This document shows, one piece after another, positions 12,470 through 23,176 of a stretch of 64,000 nucleotides of DNA. The position numbers and the translations under genes are program-made. This DNA is from Sesamum alatum. Its lineage: Eukaryota > Streptophyta > Magnoliopsida > Lamiales > Pedaliaceae. Every line of letters begins with the position of its first letter. Position 1 is the stretch's first letter. The stretch covers positions 9,005,001 through 9,069,000 of the forward strand of contig JACGWO010000006.1 of assembly GCA_034509735.1 (NCBI GenBank). The letters run 5' to 3'. Under the pieces are notes generated by a model. The model saw only the letters and a program-made list of their open reading frames with translations, was not told the DNA's origin and ran no database searches.

Positions 12470-12815
12470 TCCTTCCAGCCCCCACCCCACCTAACCCCCC
12501 GCTCCCACCCCTAACCCCAACCACCGGCGCACCCCCTGCAGCCCAGTTAAGGGGGGCGATGGTGAGCGCCCAGCAAAACAGAGGCGACGACTCACCATCA
12601 CCCCCAATCTGGGCGAATGTGGCGGCGTTCGCCCAAAGCAAATTTGGGCGACGCGGCCGTCGCCCGGATCTAGTTTGGGCAACCGTGACCGCAGTTGCCC
12701 AGGTCTGCCTTGGGCGATGTGGCCGTCGCCCAGGGCAGAAGTGGGAACAGCGGTCGTCAGCGCCCACGGCACATCTGAGCGCCGGCGGCCGCCGTCCCAG
12801 ACTAAAAAAAAACTT
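12470..12815. repeat. GC-rich block with four tandem covarying hairpins
   Basis: A GC-rich island in an otherwise AT-rich element. Hairpins lie at 12611-12634, 12646-12665, 12677-12700 and 12712-12731, start to start 35, 31 and 35 bp apart. Stems are GGGCGA/TCGCCC in three and GGGCAA/TTGCCC in the third, so the pair changes on both arms. The fourth extends outward through CTGCC/GGCAG. Open frames on both strands here look like by-products of the repeats, not genes. Confidence 0.8.
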
Positions 12816-13044
12816 ATTACTTTTATTTTTATTAAAAGTAAAAATATCAGTTTTAGTTATTAAAAGTAAAAATATTAGTTTTAGTTTTAATTAAATAAAT
12901 TATTTAATTATTTTAATTAAATAAAAGTACTAAAGTTTAGTTTTAAATACTTGTAATATTTGTTTAATTTTACATACTTTTAATTTTTTATAATAAATAT
13001 TAAAATTTATTTAAATATATTAAATTAAATAACACCTTAATTAA

Positions 13045-15285
13045 TGTTAGAATAGGTGACCAGAAAGCCAATAGGTTTGGCGATTTGTAACCTATCTGAC
13101 AACTTGATATAAATGTAATATTATTATGTGATGAATAAAATGAGTATTTGTCACTTCTGGTGCTTATTTTGTTGCGCTCATTTCACATTTGTTAAAACGG
13201 TGTTTAACTTATATTGCAACAAAGCACACAGACCATGGTTAACAACTCGTGCAGTTGGGCCACGCATTGGATGGTGGTCATGAAACCAAGTGATTAAGAG
13301 TTGGGTCTGAAACGTTCCAAGTCAAGGACCTCGAGATAGGGCATCGAGAGTCCTATTGAGACTTGCGTCAAGAGTCGTGTTCATTAGATGAGTGTCGTGT
13401 TTTATCAGCGACAAGCGTGGGACGCCTACACGATCTTGATGGGTTGGTCGACTGGGGTCGAGCCGACTGGACTGACTCGCGGGGATCATCATATGGAAGC
13501 CTTGGAGGCTTGGTCGGTATGATTGGTTTTCCCCGGTTCCGATAGTACGGGAGTAATCCTCAGACTTGAGGGATCATGGCAGTCGCGTGCACATGACGGC
13601 TGTATCTTGGATCTGGCGAGAGGTGATCATTCTGTAAGATGATCATCATAAGCCTTGTCCAGTGCAGTCGGAATGTGTAGTGAGGACGATGGATTCCAAG
13701 AAGAGGATCCGTCCCCTGTCAGTATGTGACAGAGGTATCTCCTATGCACTCGGAGACACATTCATGCTGTTTGAAGCTGTGGCCATAGTGGTTGGTCGAA
13801 CAGGGAATGGTTTCCTGTGTCGACACAATGAAGCATACGTGGTCTCAAGTATTAAGCATAGATGCCTGGTCAAGGATGGGAACCGACGCCCAATTCCATA
13901 CCCGAGACTAAGGCCGGAAGACGGTAGACGGAAGGATCGTACCTGTACGGAATTGGCGCCTAAGTGTTCACGCCAATTCACCTAGTCTCTCATGCCATGG
14001 ACCGTTGCTAGACGGCCACCCATGGTAACGGGCCCTTGTGGGACACGGGCCCAAGTCTAGCTGAGGGTGAACACAAAGGGTCACACACAAATCACCGAGG
14101 AGGTTGAGAGATCGACTTGGAGTCAATCTCGAAGGATAAAATAAGTAATTGGATTACTTAAGGGAAAGTCCATTGGATGGATGGGCCGATATTGTATCGG
14201 GCTTCCGTTTAATCGATAAATTGGATTTTCGATTAAATATGGAAAGTTGAGACATTGAGACGTTGGATCTTTTAATTGGATTAAAAGATCAACGAGAATA
14301 ATTTAAATGGATATTAAATTGGATTTAATATTGAGTTCGTCGTAATTGGATTACGATAAAACCCGGTCCGTTATATTTACTCGAGAGGAGAAATAATTCA
14401 TATTTTGGAATAGGAAGAAGTTGGACTTCTTCCCTTATTTAAACATGGCCGACATGCTCCCTTGGAGGAAGCAAAATCAGTCATGTTTCATGCTAGGTGG
14501 TATGTTGACTTATCTCTTTTGGAAAGAGACAAATCAACTCCAATCAAGCTCTTCCCTTTTGGTATGATTTGATCATACCATAAATTTTGGTAGGCTTGAT
14601 TTAAGAATTGATTGTGATTGATTGAAATGAATCTAGACATCCTTGGATGAACCTAGACACATTCCAATAGTCACATTAATTATGTATATATATTAGAATA
14701 TACAACACCAAGCATAAGTGATTCATTATTCATCTTTTTCTAGGAAAAAGAGAAGACAATTTTCGGATCCTCTCTCCTCTCTCTAACTCTCGGCTTCTCT
14801 CCCTCTCTTACACTTGTGTTCTTCACTTTATTTTGAATCAAGAAGAAGATTAAAGTAAGTTTAAGAGAGCACTAATTCATAGTGTTCTTCTCTTAAACCG
14901 ATTCCTTCTTAAAACCCGTTCTTTTCTAGCAAGAAGAACGTGTGTTTCTTCCAGTGTGGTGTGGATCACCTTTGGAGAATCCATACGTTTGGATTTTGTG
15001 AGCATTCCAGAGAGGGAACAACGCAAGTAGCCGGGAGCATACGCTAAACAATCGAAGGTAACTGTCTCCTTACGCTTTGATTGATTTATTGTATATATCT
15101 ATGCCCTATGTGTTTAAATATATATTTCAATATTTACACATCCTACAACAAACGCCCGGTTGAGCACTCAAGGGTACACCCCTTGGGATTCATTTACGTA
15201 AATTTGATTTAAATTTACGCATTTTTCTCGCTTTCTCGCTTTCTCGCTTCCGCTCGCGCTCCCGGACGGATCCGCTTGTCCTTCA
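13045..15285 (+). repeat. Family A solo LTR in the Mutator-like element
   Basis: 2241 bp, TGTTAGAATAGGTGACC...GTCCTTCA, with TSD ATTAA at 13040-13044 and 15286-15290. It has the full set of family A modules: 'agtctagctgagggtgaac' near 14053, the ACTA/TAGT hairpin at 14859-14898, 'gtgtggtgtggatca' near 14958, and the U5 hairpin at 15167-15187. It is the most complete reference copy in the window for this LTR. Confidence 0.93.
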
Positions 15286-15800
15286 ATTAAGTAACAAAAT
15301 GTAATTTTTATAATTTATTGAATTTATATTGATATAGATATTTAAATTATAAAAATTAAATATTAGTATATTATTTTTGTATCATGATGTTAATTTTTCA
15401 ATCTAAAGTATAAATAAATTATAGAATTTTTTGGTATTTTAATATTTAAATAGATGTACTTAAGAACAAAATTATTTCTTTTTTTAGGAGGTATGAAATG
15501 CAATAAAAACCACCAAAAATAAGGTTAAAACAAGAAAATTTGATCATAATAATTTTTACCACAATGTAGGGGTATTTTTGTCATTTAAGGGTCAAAAAAG
15601 TGGCAAAACGCGCAAAAAGTTATGTCCAAACGCACCATCCGCGCGTGTATCCCACTTTTCGTTAGCTTATGACGAAAAGGGGTTTTTTTTGCTGAGTTTA
15701 ACAAAATACGAGGGATTTTTTTACCTATTTTCAAATCACGGGGGGGGGGGGGGGTTTAGCTTTTTCAACAAAACACAGGGGGGTAAATGGGAGTTTAGCC

Positions 15801-16558
15801 CATATTCAATTAATCACTCTTGATTAACTCATTGGTCCAAGAGTACCCGTTACCATGGGTGGTCGTCTAACAACGGTCCATGATACTAAAGAATATGTGA
15901 AATTGGTGCGAACCTTTAACTTCGCGCACCGTATGGATATCGTCTTTCCATCAAGTTATCTCTCAATCAAAGTCTAGAGCATGAAATTCTAAATCGGTTC
16001 CCATACTTGACTTCGATAACTATGTATCCACTCTTAATTGTGTTTCTCATTAATCAACATGGGAAATTATTTTCCTATTTGATTAATAATTGTGGCCACA
16101 AACTTCTAAAGATGAACACAGTCCAAGGGACATAAGAAATTGCCCCATCATCTCGTGATGGGCGATGGATTCCTTCTTGGAATGCACCAACCTCCATGTA
16201 TGTTCTGACTGCACTGGTACAGAATTTTTGGTAACCACGTAATAACGCAATTACATCAGCCAGGACAAAGATACAGCTGCCCATACACAAGGCTATTGTG
16301 GCTCTTCAAGTCGAAAGACTAATTTCCGTACTATTCCAACTAAGGAGTTCCAGTCATACCGATAACGTCATATGGGCTTCCACATGACAATTTCTGCGAG
16401 TCAATTTAGTCAACTTGACAATCCACTTGTTATGCACTCGCTAAAGTGCATAGACGTCATATGTCTGTCGTCGATGAAACTCAACACTCATAACATTAAT
16501 GTATCACTTACTGCAAGTATCTACATAACTACTCAATATGTGGTTAAAAAGAACTAAA
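15801..16558 (-). repeat. Family D LTR, segment 4 of 4 (U3 5' part)
   Basis: Continues segment 3 in reverse orientation, with 'gttaccatgggtggtcgtc' near 15850 and 'gactgcactg' near 16207. The LTR start is missing because the LINE remnant abuts it near 16559. The four segments sum to about 1.8 kb. Confidence 0.72.
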
Positions 16559-17199
16559 TAAAAACCACTCGGGGATGGGGGGAGCTTTTGGGGTCGCCGT
16601 CCCTTCTATATTAAAGCAAAACATAATCCAAATATATAATGGGGAGTACTAACTCACTAATATTACTAGAGAAACCATAAAAAATGAGTACTACTCTCTT
16701 ACAGGCACTGTGCATATAAACATAAACAAAGAGTAGTACTCCCTTACAATAAATTCCTAATAGTACTCTAGAGTTAGGGTGAAAACTTTGGCCTGTCAAA
16801 AAGATTCTGTCACAAAGCCAAGTATACAAGAAATGCATCCAACTAAATTTTGTAACTTGAAGGCAACCGAAGTTCATCAGAGGGGTCAACGATTGTGGGA
16901 AAGGCAAGTCATGTTCCTTAGTAAGATTTTGATGGCCATGAGTAGTGTACATTGCACTTCGAGCCATTTCCTTACCTGCACAATTAGCAAACTCCACAAA
17001 AAACAGATTCACAAACAAAGCAGAAAGAGTGAGGAGTCTCGCTCCTTTACAACTGTTAGGAATGTGGTGCAAGCAAAAAATCAAAAGCATGTAAATAAGG
17101 ACTACCATTCTCTTACAAGTATACACAAAAAGAATGGAGAATACCACATCCTTACAAAAAGACGTACCAACTAGTTTCAAACCACTCATGGGTGAGACT
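16559..17199 (-). mobile_element. LINE 3' portion (downstream of RNase H)
   Basis: On the minus strand this follows the RNase H remnant and ends in 'gctttaatatagaagggacggc' followed by a C/T-rich tail near 16565-16620, a layout common at plant LINE 3' ends. It contains at least five degenerate copies of a 'tactcycttacaa' word (near 16690, 16737, 17050, 17107, 17147). A 240-codon open frame on this strand (16611-17333) has no recognisable domain and is likely chance. Confidence 0.55.
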
Positions 17200-17995
17200 A
17201 GTGGTACCACTTCCCTATGTCCGAAGGTAGGGTAAGCCAATTGTGTCAAGTCTGATGATGCTTGTAGCTTTACCAGAGATCTGCACTTTACTGAAAACAC
17301 AAAGTTGTTGTGTAGAACAGGCTTGATTAGCAAAGAAGTTAGTTGCTTGATTTCCTTCCCAATAGATGTGTTTCCATTTGTGTCATGATGGATCTGATTC
17401 TTTGAAGAGGGTTTTGGAGGTTCGTAGCTCCTTGAAATAGGAAAGAATGATGTTTATAGCATCAACTTAAATTCAAATTTTAGTGAGCCACTTTTCAGCA
17501 CAAAGCTGCAACCTCTTGTAGAGTGCTCTAAGTTCAACTTGTGTGTTGGATTATTGTCCAGAGGCTCTTGAAAGCAAAGACAACCCCAAGATGGTCTCTT
17601 AGGATGCCCCCAGCTCCAGAATTACTGGGTTCCCTTTGGAGGGCCCATCTATGTTGAGTTTAAACCAGCCTTCCTGTGGCTTCCTCAATTACACCAATTG
17701 TGTTCTATTCTATTTGCCCCTTGGTTGTATTGGGATTTTGGGAGAAGTAAGCAAGCATTTTCCCTTCACATGTTCATACTTCAACAATTTGCTTATGGTA
17801 AGCTTTCGTAGATAATCAAGTGTTTCGAATATAATGGTATTAGCTTTTAAAGAAGCACTCTGTGTTTGACATCATTTCTGGGGGTGCAGATGTTCCATAA
17901 GATCAAAACTGGGATGTTGTCTCTAATGTGGACTTGCTACAGGGTTTTGTTTTTTCCAAGCTTGGAGGAACAAAATAATGTAGTCGGTTTGGGGC
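17200..17995 (-). pseudogene. LINE-type RNase H domain (RVT_3-like), decayed
   Basis: RNase H removes the RNA strand of RNA:DNA hybrids. In plants this form is found at the C-terminus of LINE polyproteins and in their domesticated fragments. Reading the minus strand across stops gives, in order: ILWNIC-PRNDVKH near 17935-17890 (the 'LWxxWxxRN' linker), GWFKLNIDG-SKGNP near 17690-17650 (first catalytic Asp in NIDG), QVELRALYKRLQLC near 17550 (catalytic Glu), VDA near 17480 (second Asp) and HIYWEGNQATNFFANQ near 17380-17335, where the usual final Asp is Asn/Thr. At least five stops are present. No reverse transcriptase is seen, so the element is 5'-truncated. Confidence 0.75.
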
Positions 17996-18071
17996 AAAGG
18001 GACTTGAAATTTTTCTGCTTAGAAGTTCCAGGCCTCAAGTGATTTGTTGTTGTCAATAAACAGATGGGCAA

Positions 18072-18102
<31 letters not shown>

Positions 18103-18534
18103 GTTTATCAATAACTCATAAGAACTTGTTTCATTAAACCCCTCATCTTCTTGTAACAGTTATTCTTAATAATATCCATAAATTAAAATTATTTGAAAAC
18201 TCTTCTATTCCTTTTTAATAAATATTATAACTTTCTAATATCTCTATTGATTTTTCATCAATTCCTTAACTATTATAACAACTAATTAAATAGAAGAGAC
18301 GGAACGAACATTAATATTTCAATAGAAATAAAATATTACGAATGATATTTAATATTTTATTTAAATTACGATATTCTCGACATACTGATTATATGCATTA
18401 TAACTTATTATAGGACAGGGGGATAAAGTATAGGATTGAACAACTCCATATTTACTAATTAAACAGTTGTAACATCGAAGTAAATAAAGAACTAGGGTTA
18501 TCTATATATGATCCAATTTAGTTGACTTTCTAGT
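17996..18534. other. AT-rich stretch, no gene seen
   Basis: Contains an (AT)n simple repeat at about 18072-18103. The rest is A/T-rich sequence in which I recognise neither coding nor element structure. Confidence 0.5.
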
Positions 18535-19478
18535 CACACTATATGTTGATTTAGTTGTGATATAAGTTTGGGAGTTTTACATTTCAATCTAAATAAAATC
18601 CACACCACTAATCTATACTCACTACAATTTAAAAAAGAAACCCCAATCAAAAGTTTTTTTTTTTTTTTTTTTTGGCGGGGAGGGGGGGTCACAAATAGAA
18701 GGAGAAAACAAGCCTTATTATTCCATGACTGAAAACTAAAAGGAGATAAAAATGCGGAGGCACGCAGGCCCCACCCTACAGAAAATAAACCATCCAAATA
18801 TTCTAGGGCTTTGTGATCATACATAATAGTTATCAAATCAATAATCATAACACATATATAATATAACATGCCATACATCTAATGTATTAGAAATTATATC
18901 TAGTATCAACATAAGCCATGATTCAAATGCAGAAAACATACATCAACAATGCATCTCAATATTGGACATTGAAACTGCAAAATTTTTGGGAACCCATTTA
19001 CTAATTTTCAACAAAAAACGCCAAAAAAATGGTCTCAGCAGTTGGACTATCGGCAGCGCGCGCATAGCTCTACTGGTTGTGTGGTCGTTGTCGGTGTCTT
19101 CTGAAGTTGTGGTCCAGCGCCCGCCCGCACGCCAGTAGGTGTGCTGGCCTGGCGCTATGCAGGTAGTTGCTTGCGCGTCCAACCACACACCTGTCGGGTC
19201 ATGACTGGTCGGGCACAACCACAATGACAAGAAAAACATACGGAATATTTTTTTCAACAAACTCTAGACAGAAACATGCTACAAAACCAGTTTTAAGTAA
19301 TAAAAGACAACCAAAATTACACGCATCCGTTAACGTATAATCTACATATGATCATGCTTAATCGTAAAACATGTAACCATGCATACTAATCTAATTAAAA
19401 GCACATATATACATAAAAATATGTTATGACAATCAAAGTATAATAAGCCACTAATGTTGAACTGTGCTCTAATATCAC
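18535..19478 (-). mobile_element. Copia leader remnant (reverse) with GC-rich island and primer site
   Basis: 'aggcacgcaggccccaccc' near 18752 followed by 'tctagggcttt...gatcat' matches the leader of the full Copia at 43995-44080, and a GC-rich island at about 19050-19200 sits in the same relative place. At 19466-19477 the minus strand reads TGATATTAGAGC, a mutated form of the Met-tRNA primer site TGGTATCAGAGC. The LTR follows at 19479. A T run of about 22 lies at 18653-18674. Gag and pol are missing. Confidence 0.65.
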
Positions 19479-20543
19479 TGAATGGAATGATATATGCCTA
19501 GGAATAAGAGAAAGTAGCGGAAGACAGAATTTAAATTAAATTTTAATACCAGATCAAGGTGGTGTACCTATTGATTTCCCCAGCATTGGGCACTTAAGAA
19601 TATAAAAAAGAATAAATAATAAATATTCATAAGTGTCTTAGGCGAGAAAACTGAAATACAATACATAACCGTAAATCGAATTTACCTCTTTTATTTTTAG
19701 TTTCTGATTCGACGACTAGCTTTGTTTCGGATAGGCATTCACGCAAGGATCAATGGAGATCCTCTCTCGGTTGTCTACAAAACAAACCTAAAGTGTATGC
19801 ACAAGACTATTGCTAGATAGCTCGTGCTCTCCCAATTGAAGAAATGAATTCGAATTTGCATTATCGATTAGGAAATTCGAATTGTTAGTTCAATCTTAAA
19901 GCTTGTTCAAAAGAGCGCAAGAGCAGAGGGAAAGTGTAACGAGAGGAGGGGGCAGAGTTGTGTATTAAGAGAATAGGAATGCAAAGGTATTTGATTGATT
20001 GCCATTGGTATATTCACCTTTTCAAAAGGTAAATATACACATATGGGCTAGCTAATTGTGTGTTTATCATAGCACACAAGTCAACCTTCAATCAATCAAA
20101 TCAATCAAGTCTTGATGTGTTTGACTTGTCATAACACCCAAGTCAAACATCATGAAGCTCCATGATTGTGTTGGTGGTGGCCGACAATGAGGCCATCTTG
20201 GATCCTATTCATGGCCACATTTATTCGCCAAGGAGGAGCCTCCAACTCCTTCTCAGTTTGGGCTTCCTTCCTCGTGGACTGAGCTTGTCCAAGCCCAACA
20301 ATCAATTAATCTCATCAATTAAAAGCTCAACAAGTAGCCCAAGTTATTTATTTCATCTAATTAAATCAATTGTGCAAGACCCAAATTCAATTAATCTAAT
20401 TAAATCAATTGTGCAAGAACCAAGCCCAATTAAATCAATCAAGTTAATTTAATTATGCAAGACCAAAATTTAATTAATCCAAATAATGTAATTACAAAAA
20501 TTAATAGAAATTAAATAAAATTTCTTCCTTACCTATGCCTTTT
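19479..20543 (-). repeat. 5' LTR (reverse) of the leader remnant, truncated
   Basis: Minus-strand U5 ends ...CCATTCA directly before the primer site. It keeps the U5 hairpin at about 19572-19596 (ATCAA...AGGTACACC...TTGAT). The U3 side is lost at about 20543, where a different Copia 3' end begins. Confidence 0.6.
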
Positions 20544-20758
20544 TTCTCCGAGAGGGGATGTTGTGTATTATTATTGTGTGCAGACAACCACCATTTACAC
20601 GTAGCGATGGTAGAATAGGTGATAAGCGGTGAGACCGTGTTACTTCGACAGAAAAAAAAAAGTAGTAGACCCGCGTGATCGAGCCACTATAGTAGATTGC
20701 TCATGCTCAGAAGGTTCTGAGCGACATGGGTAATTGGCGTTGTGGTCAAGTGGGAGAT
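20544..20758 (+). pseudogene. Copia 3' coding tail and polypurine tract
   Basis: The end reads GACATGGGTAATTGGCG... then CAAGTGGGAGAT at 20747-20758, directly before an LTR start (TGTTGGAATAGGTGACC). The full Copia at 39069-39090 has the same arrangement: '...MGLRSMGDWL', AAGTGGAAGAT, LTR. The codons upstream are too decayed for a firm RNase H alignment. Confidence 0.55.
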
Positions 20759-21970
20759 TGTTGGAATAGGTGACCAAAAAGTCAATTAAATTGGTTGTTT
20801 TGAGAACTATTACTCGATTAATCAAAGTAATATTATACTAATGAATATAGTAAGTATTCATTATTGGATAATTGTGTTTGTTATGCTTACTACTTACATT
20901 GGACGGTGTTTCAATGTAACAACAAATGCCTACAGACTGAATGGTCAAACCCGTAGAGTTGGGTTGCGTATAGGTTGGCGTCTATGAAACCAACTCCTGA
21001 GGGTCGGTTTGAAATGTTCCAAGTCAAGGACATTGCCACTGGGCATCAAGGGTCCTATAGAGAGTTGACAGTGCAGTCAGAGCATGTAGTGAGGATGGCG
21101 AATTCCAAATAGAATCCGTCCCCTGTCATTATATGATGGATATGTCTCTTTTGTACTATAAGATGGTTTAGACTCTGAAAGTCTACGACCATACTAATTG
21201 ATTGAGTGTGAAGGGATTTCATGCATCAATCAATAGAGTAAACGCATTTCGAGATGAAGCATAGTTTCTTAGTCCAAGATGGGAACCGACACTCAATTCT
21301 ATGCCCTAGACTAAGGCCGGAAGATGGTCAATGGAAGGACCGTACCTGTATGGAACCCAGAGCCTAAATGTTCATGCCAACATTCACCTAATCTCAAGTG
21401 TCATGTACCGTTGCTAGACGGCTACCTATGGTGACGGACGTTTCCGATTAATGGTTAATCATAAACAATTAATTAAATTGGATTTAATTAAAAAAATTTG
21501 TTGGACACAGGTCGAAGTCTAACTGAGGGTGAACCTAAAGAGTCACACACAAATCACCGCCGAAGTGATGGAATTAATTTGGAATTAATTCTGAAGGAAA
21601 CAAATTAGTTTAATTGGATTAAATTAATTCAAGGAGAATACAAATAATTGGATCATTTATTTGAAAAAATTCATTTGATGGATGACCCAAGATTTAATTA
21701 ATTGGATTAATTAAATTTGCATTTAGCATTTTTAAATTAATTGAATTAATTTAATCGAGCTTGGTCTGATTAATTGATTGGATCAATTGGTTAGTGTTTG
21801 GACTTGTGTTTATTTAATTGGATAAAATAAACTAGTATTATATTGAAATTAATTGGATTAATAAAATTCATGGACTTTGGTTGCGCTTGACTTAATTGGA
21901 TTAAATCAAGGCCGGTCCATGACTTGAATCCCAAGCCTTGAGAGGAACCTGAGAAGGAGTTGGAACTCCT
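20759..21970 (+). repeat. 3' LTR (family A-related), 3'-truncated
   Basis: Starts TGTTGGAATAGGTGACC and carries the U3 modules, including 'aagtctaactgagggtgaac' near 21516 and AAAGAGTCACACACAAATC. It lacks most of U3 between 21060 and 21070 and loses R-U5 near 21970, where an unrelated repeat starts. Confidence 0.75.
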
Positions 21971-22364
21971 CCATGGTAGGCCTGTCAATAGGTAGGGGTA
22001 GGCCCTACTCAGGCCCATACCCTAAACATACCCAATGCAATAATTGAAGTAGAGACCCAGACCCAATGCGTCTGAGACCCGATGAGCCCAAGACCCAAAT
22101 ATATTCTACTAGACGTGGATTTTTAGGTCGAGCTTTTTTTTTAAAGAAAATGCTAGTCAAATTTATGTTTTCCTTCTTGTTGAAGTACATAGTTTCATTG
22201 GACTCCATGACTGACTCTATCTCCTCCCTAAATTTGGGTCAAGATAAACATTTTTAGTGTCAACATGTAACACCAAATTCTTGAAAAATCCTGAAATTGG
22301 GCTGAGAAATTACGCTTGAAGAATGAAGGGTAATGAAAATGATGGCTTTCTTGGAATAATGGTG
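21971..22364. other. Unassigned repeat-like segment
   Basis: Begins 'taggcctgtcaataggtagg' and contains several 'agacccaga/caagacccaaa' words, resembling the ends of short non-autonomous DNA elements, but I find no matching inverted end or TSD. No gene is seen. Confidence 0.3.
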
Positions 22365-22499
22365 TCAAGTTTAGTTGTTGTTTGTGATTTGTTCCCCCAG
22401 TTATATTTCTGTAATTCAAAAGGGCGATTGTTCTAAACCCCTATTCTTGTGTGTAATAGTAATTTTAGGTTTCTCATTTCTGGGTTCATTTCTGGGTTC

Positions 22500-23050
22500 A
22501 TTTCTCATTTCTGTAACACTATTCTACTTTGTGCTATACGGCTTCATGCAATACTACTTTGTGATTTTAATATTGCTTCGTGCTATAATTCTGCTTTGTG
22601 TTCTAATAATGCTTTGTGCAGATTATTACAGCTTAGTGCAAATTAATTGTGCATAGTGCTATTTTTTTGCTTTGTGCTACTATTGATTATACTACTTAGT
22701 GACACAGTTCTGTGATATATCTTGCTGTGTGCAAAGCATTTCTGTTAAATAAATTTCTAGCTTAGTGCGATATTTATTGTTTATTGCAATCTTTTCTGAG
22801 GTGTAATTTCTGCTAAGTGTAAAATTTGTTCAGTCCTTAGTGGAACTGATTTAAGTGCTTAGTGCTTCTATCACTTCTTAGTGTATTTCTACTGCTTTGT
22901 GCAATTAATTTGCAAACTGATCATTGCTTAGTGATATCCTGATAAAACTGCTACTTTTGATATTCTATTGATTCTGTTGTTGTGCTAAGCTTTATTTTGG
23001 TAAGTCTATTGCTTACTGCTTACTGCATACTGCTTTTAGACCTCAACCAA
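22500..23050 (+). repeat. Degenerate tandem 'gctttgtgc' leader repeats
   Basis: Some twenty variants of a short word (gctttgtgct, gcttagtgc, gcttcgtgct, gcttactgc), spaced irregularly about 15-35 bp apart, fill the leader between the LTR end and gag. They carry no open frame. Their function is unknown; they may be replication slippage products or leader RNA structure. Confidence 0.65.
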
Positions 23051-23176
23051 CCCCTTCTCTATTTCTCACCTGGCCGGGCCCTTGAGGCTGTCCGGTATTT
23101 GGTTGAAGGTAGAGAAGGTGCCCCTTATTGCATCTGTTGTTTTTGAACTGCATTCGTTGCTATTAAATTTTTTGTG

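Larger units (their letters stand above)
12109..15800. mobile_element. Non-autonomous Mutator-like element carrying a solo LTR
   Basis: Terminal inverted repeats start GGCTAAA at both ends and share CCCCCCTGTGTTTTG about 16 bp in. Similarity continues for roughly 150 bp, including a 'gatgaaaaaccctcctgtat'-type second block. A perfect 9-bp target duplication, CATATTCAA, lies at 12100-12108 and 15801-15809, which is the Mutator hallmark. Without the solo LTR at 13045-15285 the element is about 1.45 kb and shows no transposase. It contains an unusual GC-rich hairpin array at 12611-12731. One TIR has a G run of about 15 at 15739-15753. Confidence 0.88.

Noticed and set aside
12447..12894. Open frames on both strands in the GC-rich block of the Mutator-like element
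   Set aside because: The repetitive peptides on both strands follow directly from the tandem hairpins. No start context or family match is seen.
13662..13985. A short open frame (MDSKKRIRPLSVCDRG...) recurring in many family A LTR copies, also reverse at 2921-3226, 38257-38451 and 45996-46415
   Set aside because: It lies in U3, and its length and frame differ from copy to copy with shifts. Recurrence is explained by nucleotide similarity of the LTRs. No codon-level conservation is evident by eye.
16611..17333. A 240-codon minus-strand open frame
   Set aside because: It is out of frame with the recognisable RNase H reading and has no domain. It is probably chance in a LINE 3' region.
20162..20452. 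Plus-strand open frame with 'IKSIVQ' repeats
   Set aside because: Lies in the U3 of a reverse LTR. The peptide repeat reflects 'aattaaatcaattgtgcaag' nucleotide repeats.
22500..23050. CRISPR-like or satellite array
   Set aside because: The repeated word is short, degenerate and irregularly spaced, in a plant retrotransposon leader. Neither regular repeats nor spacers exist.
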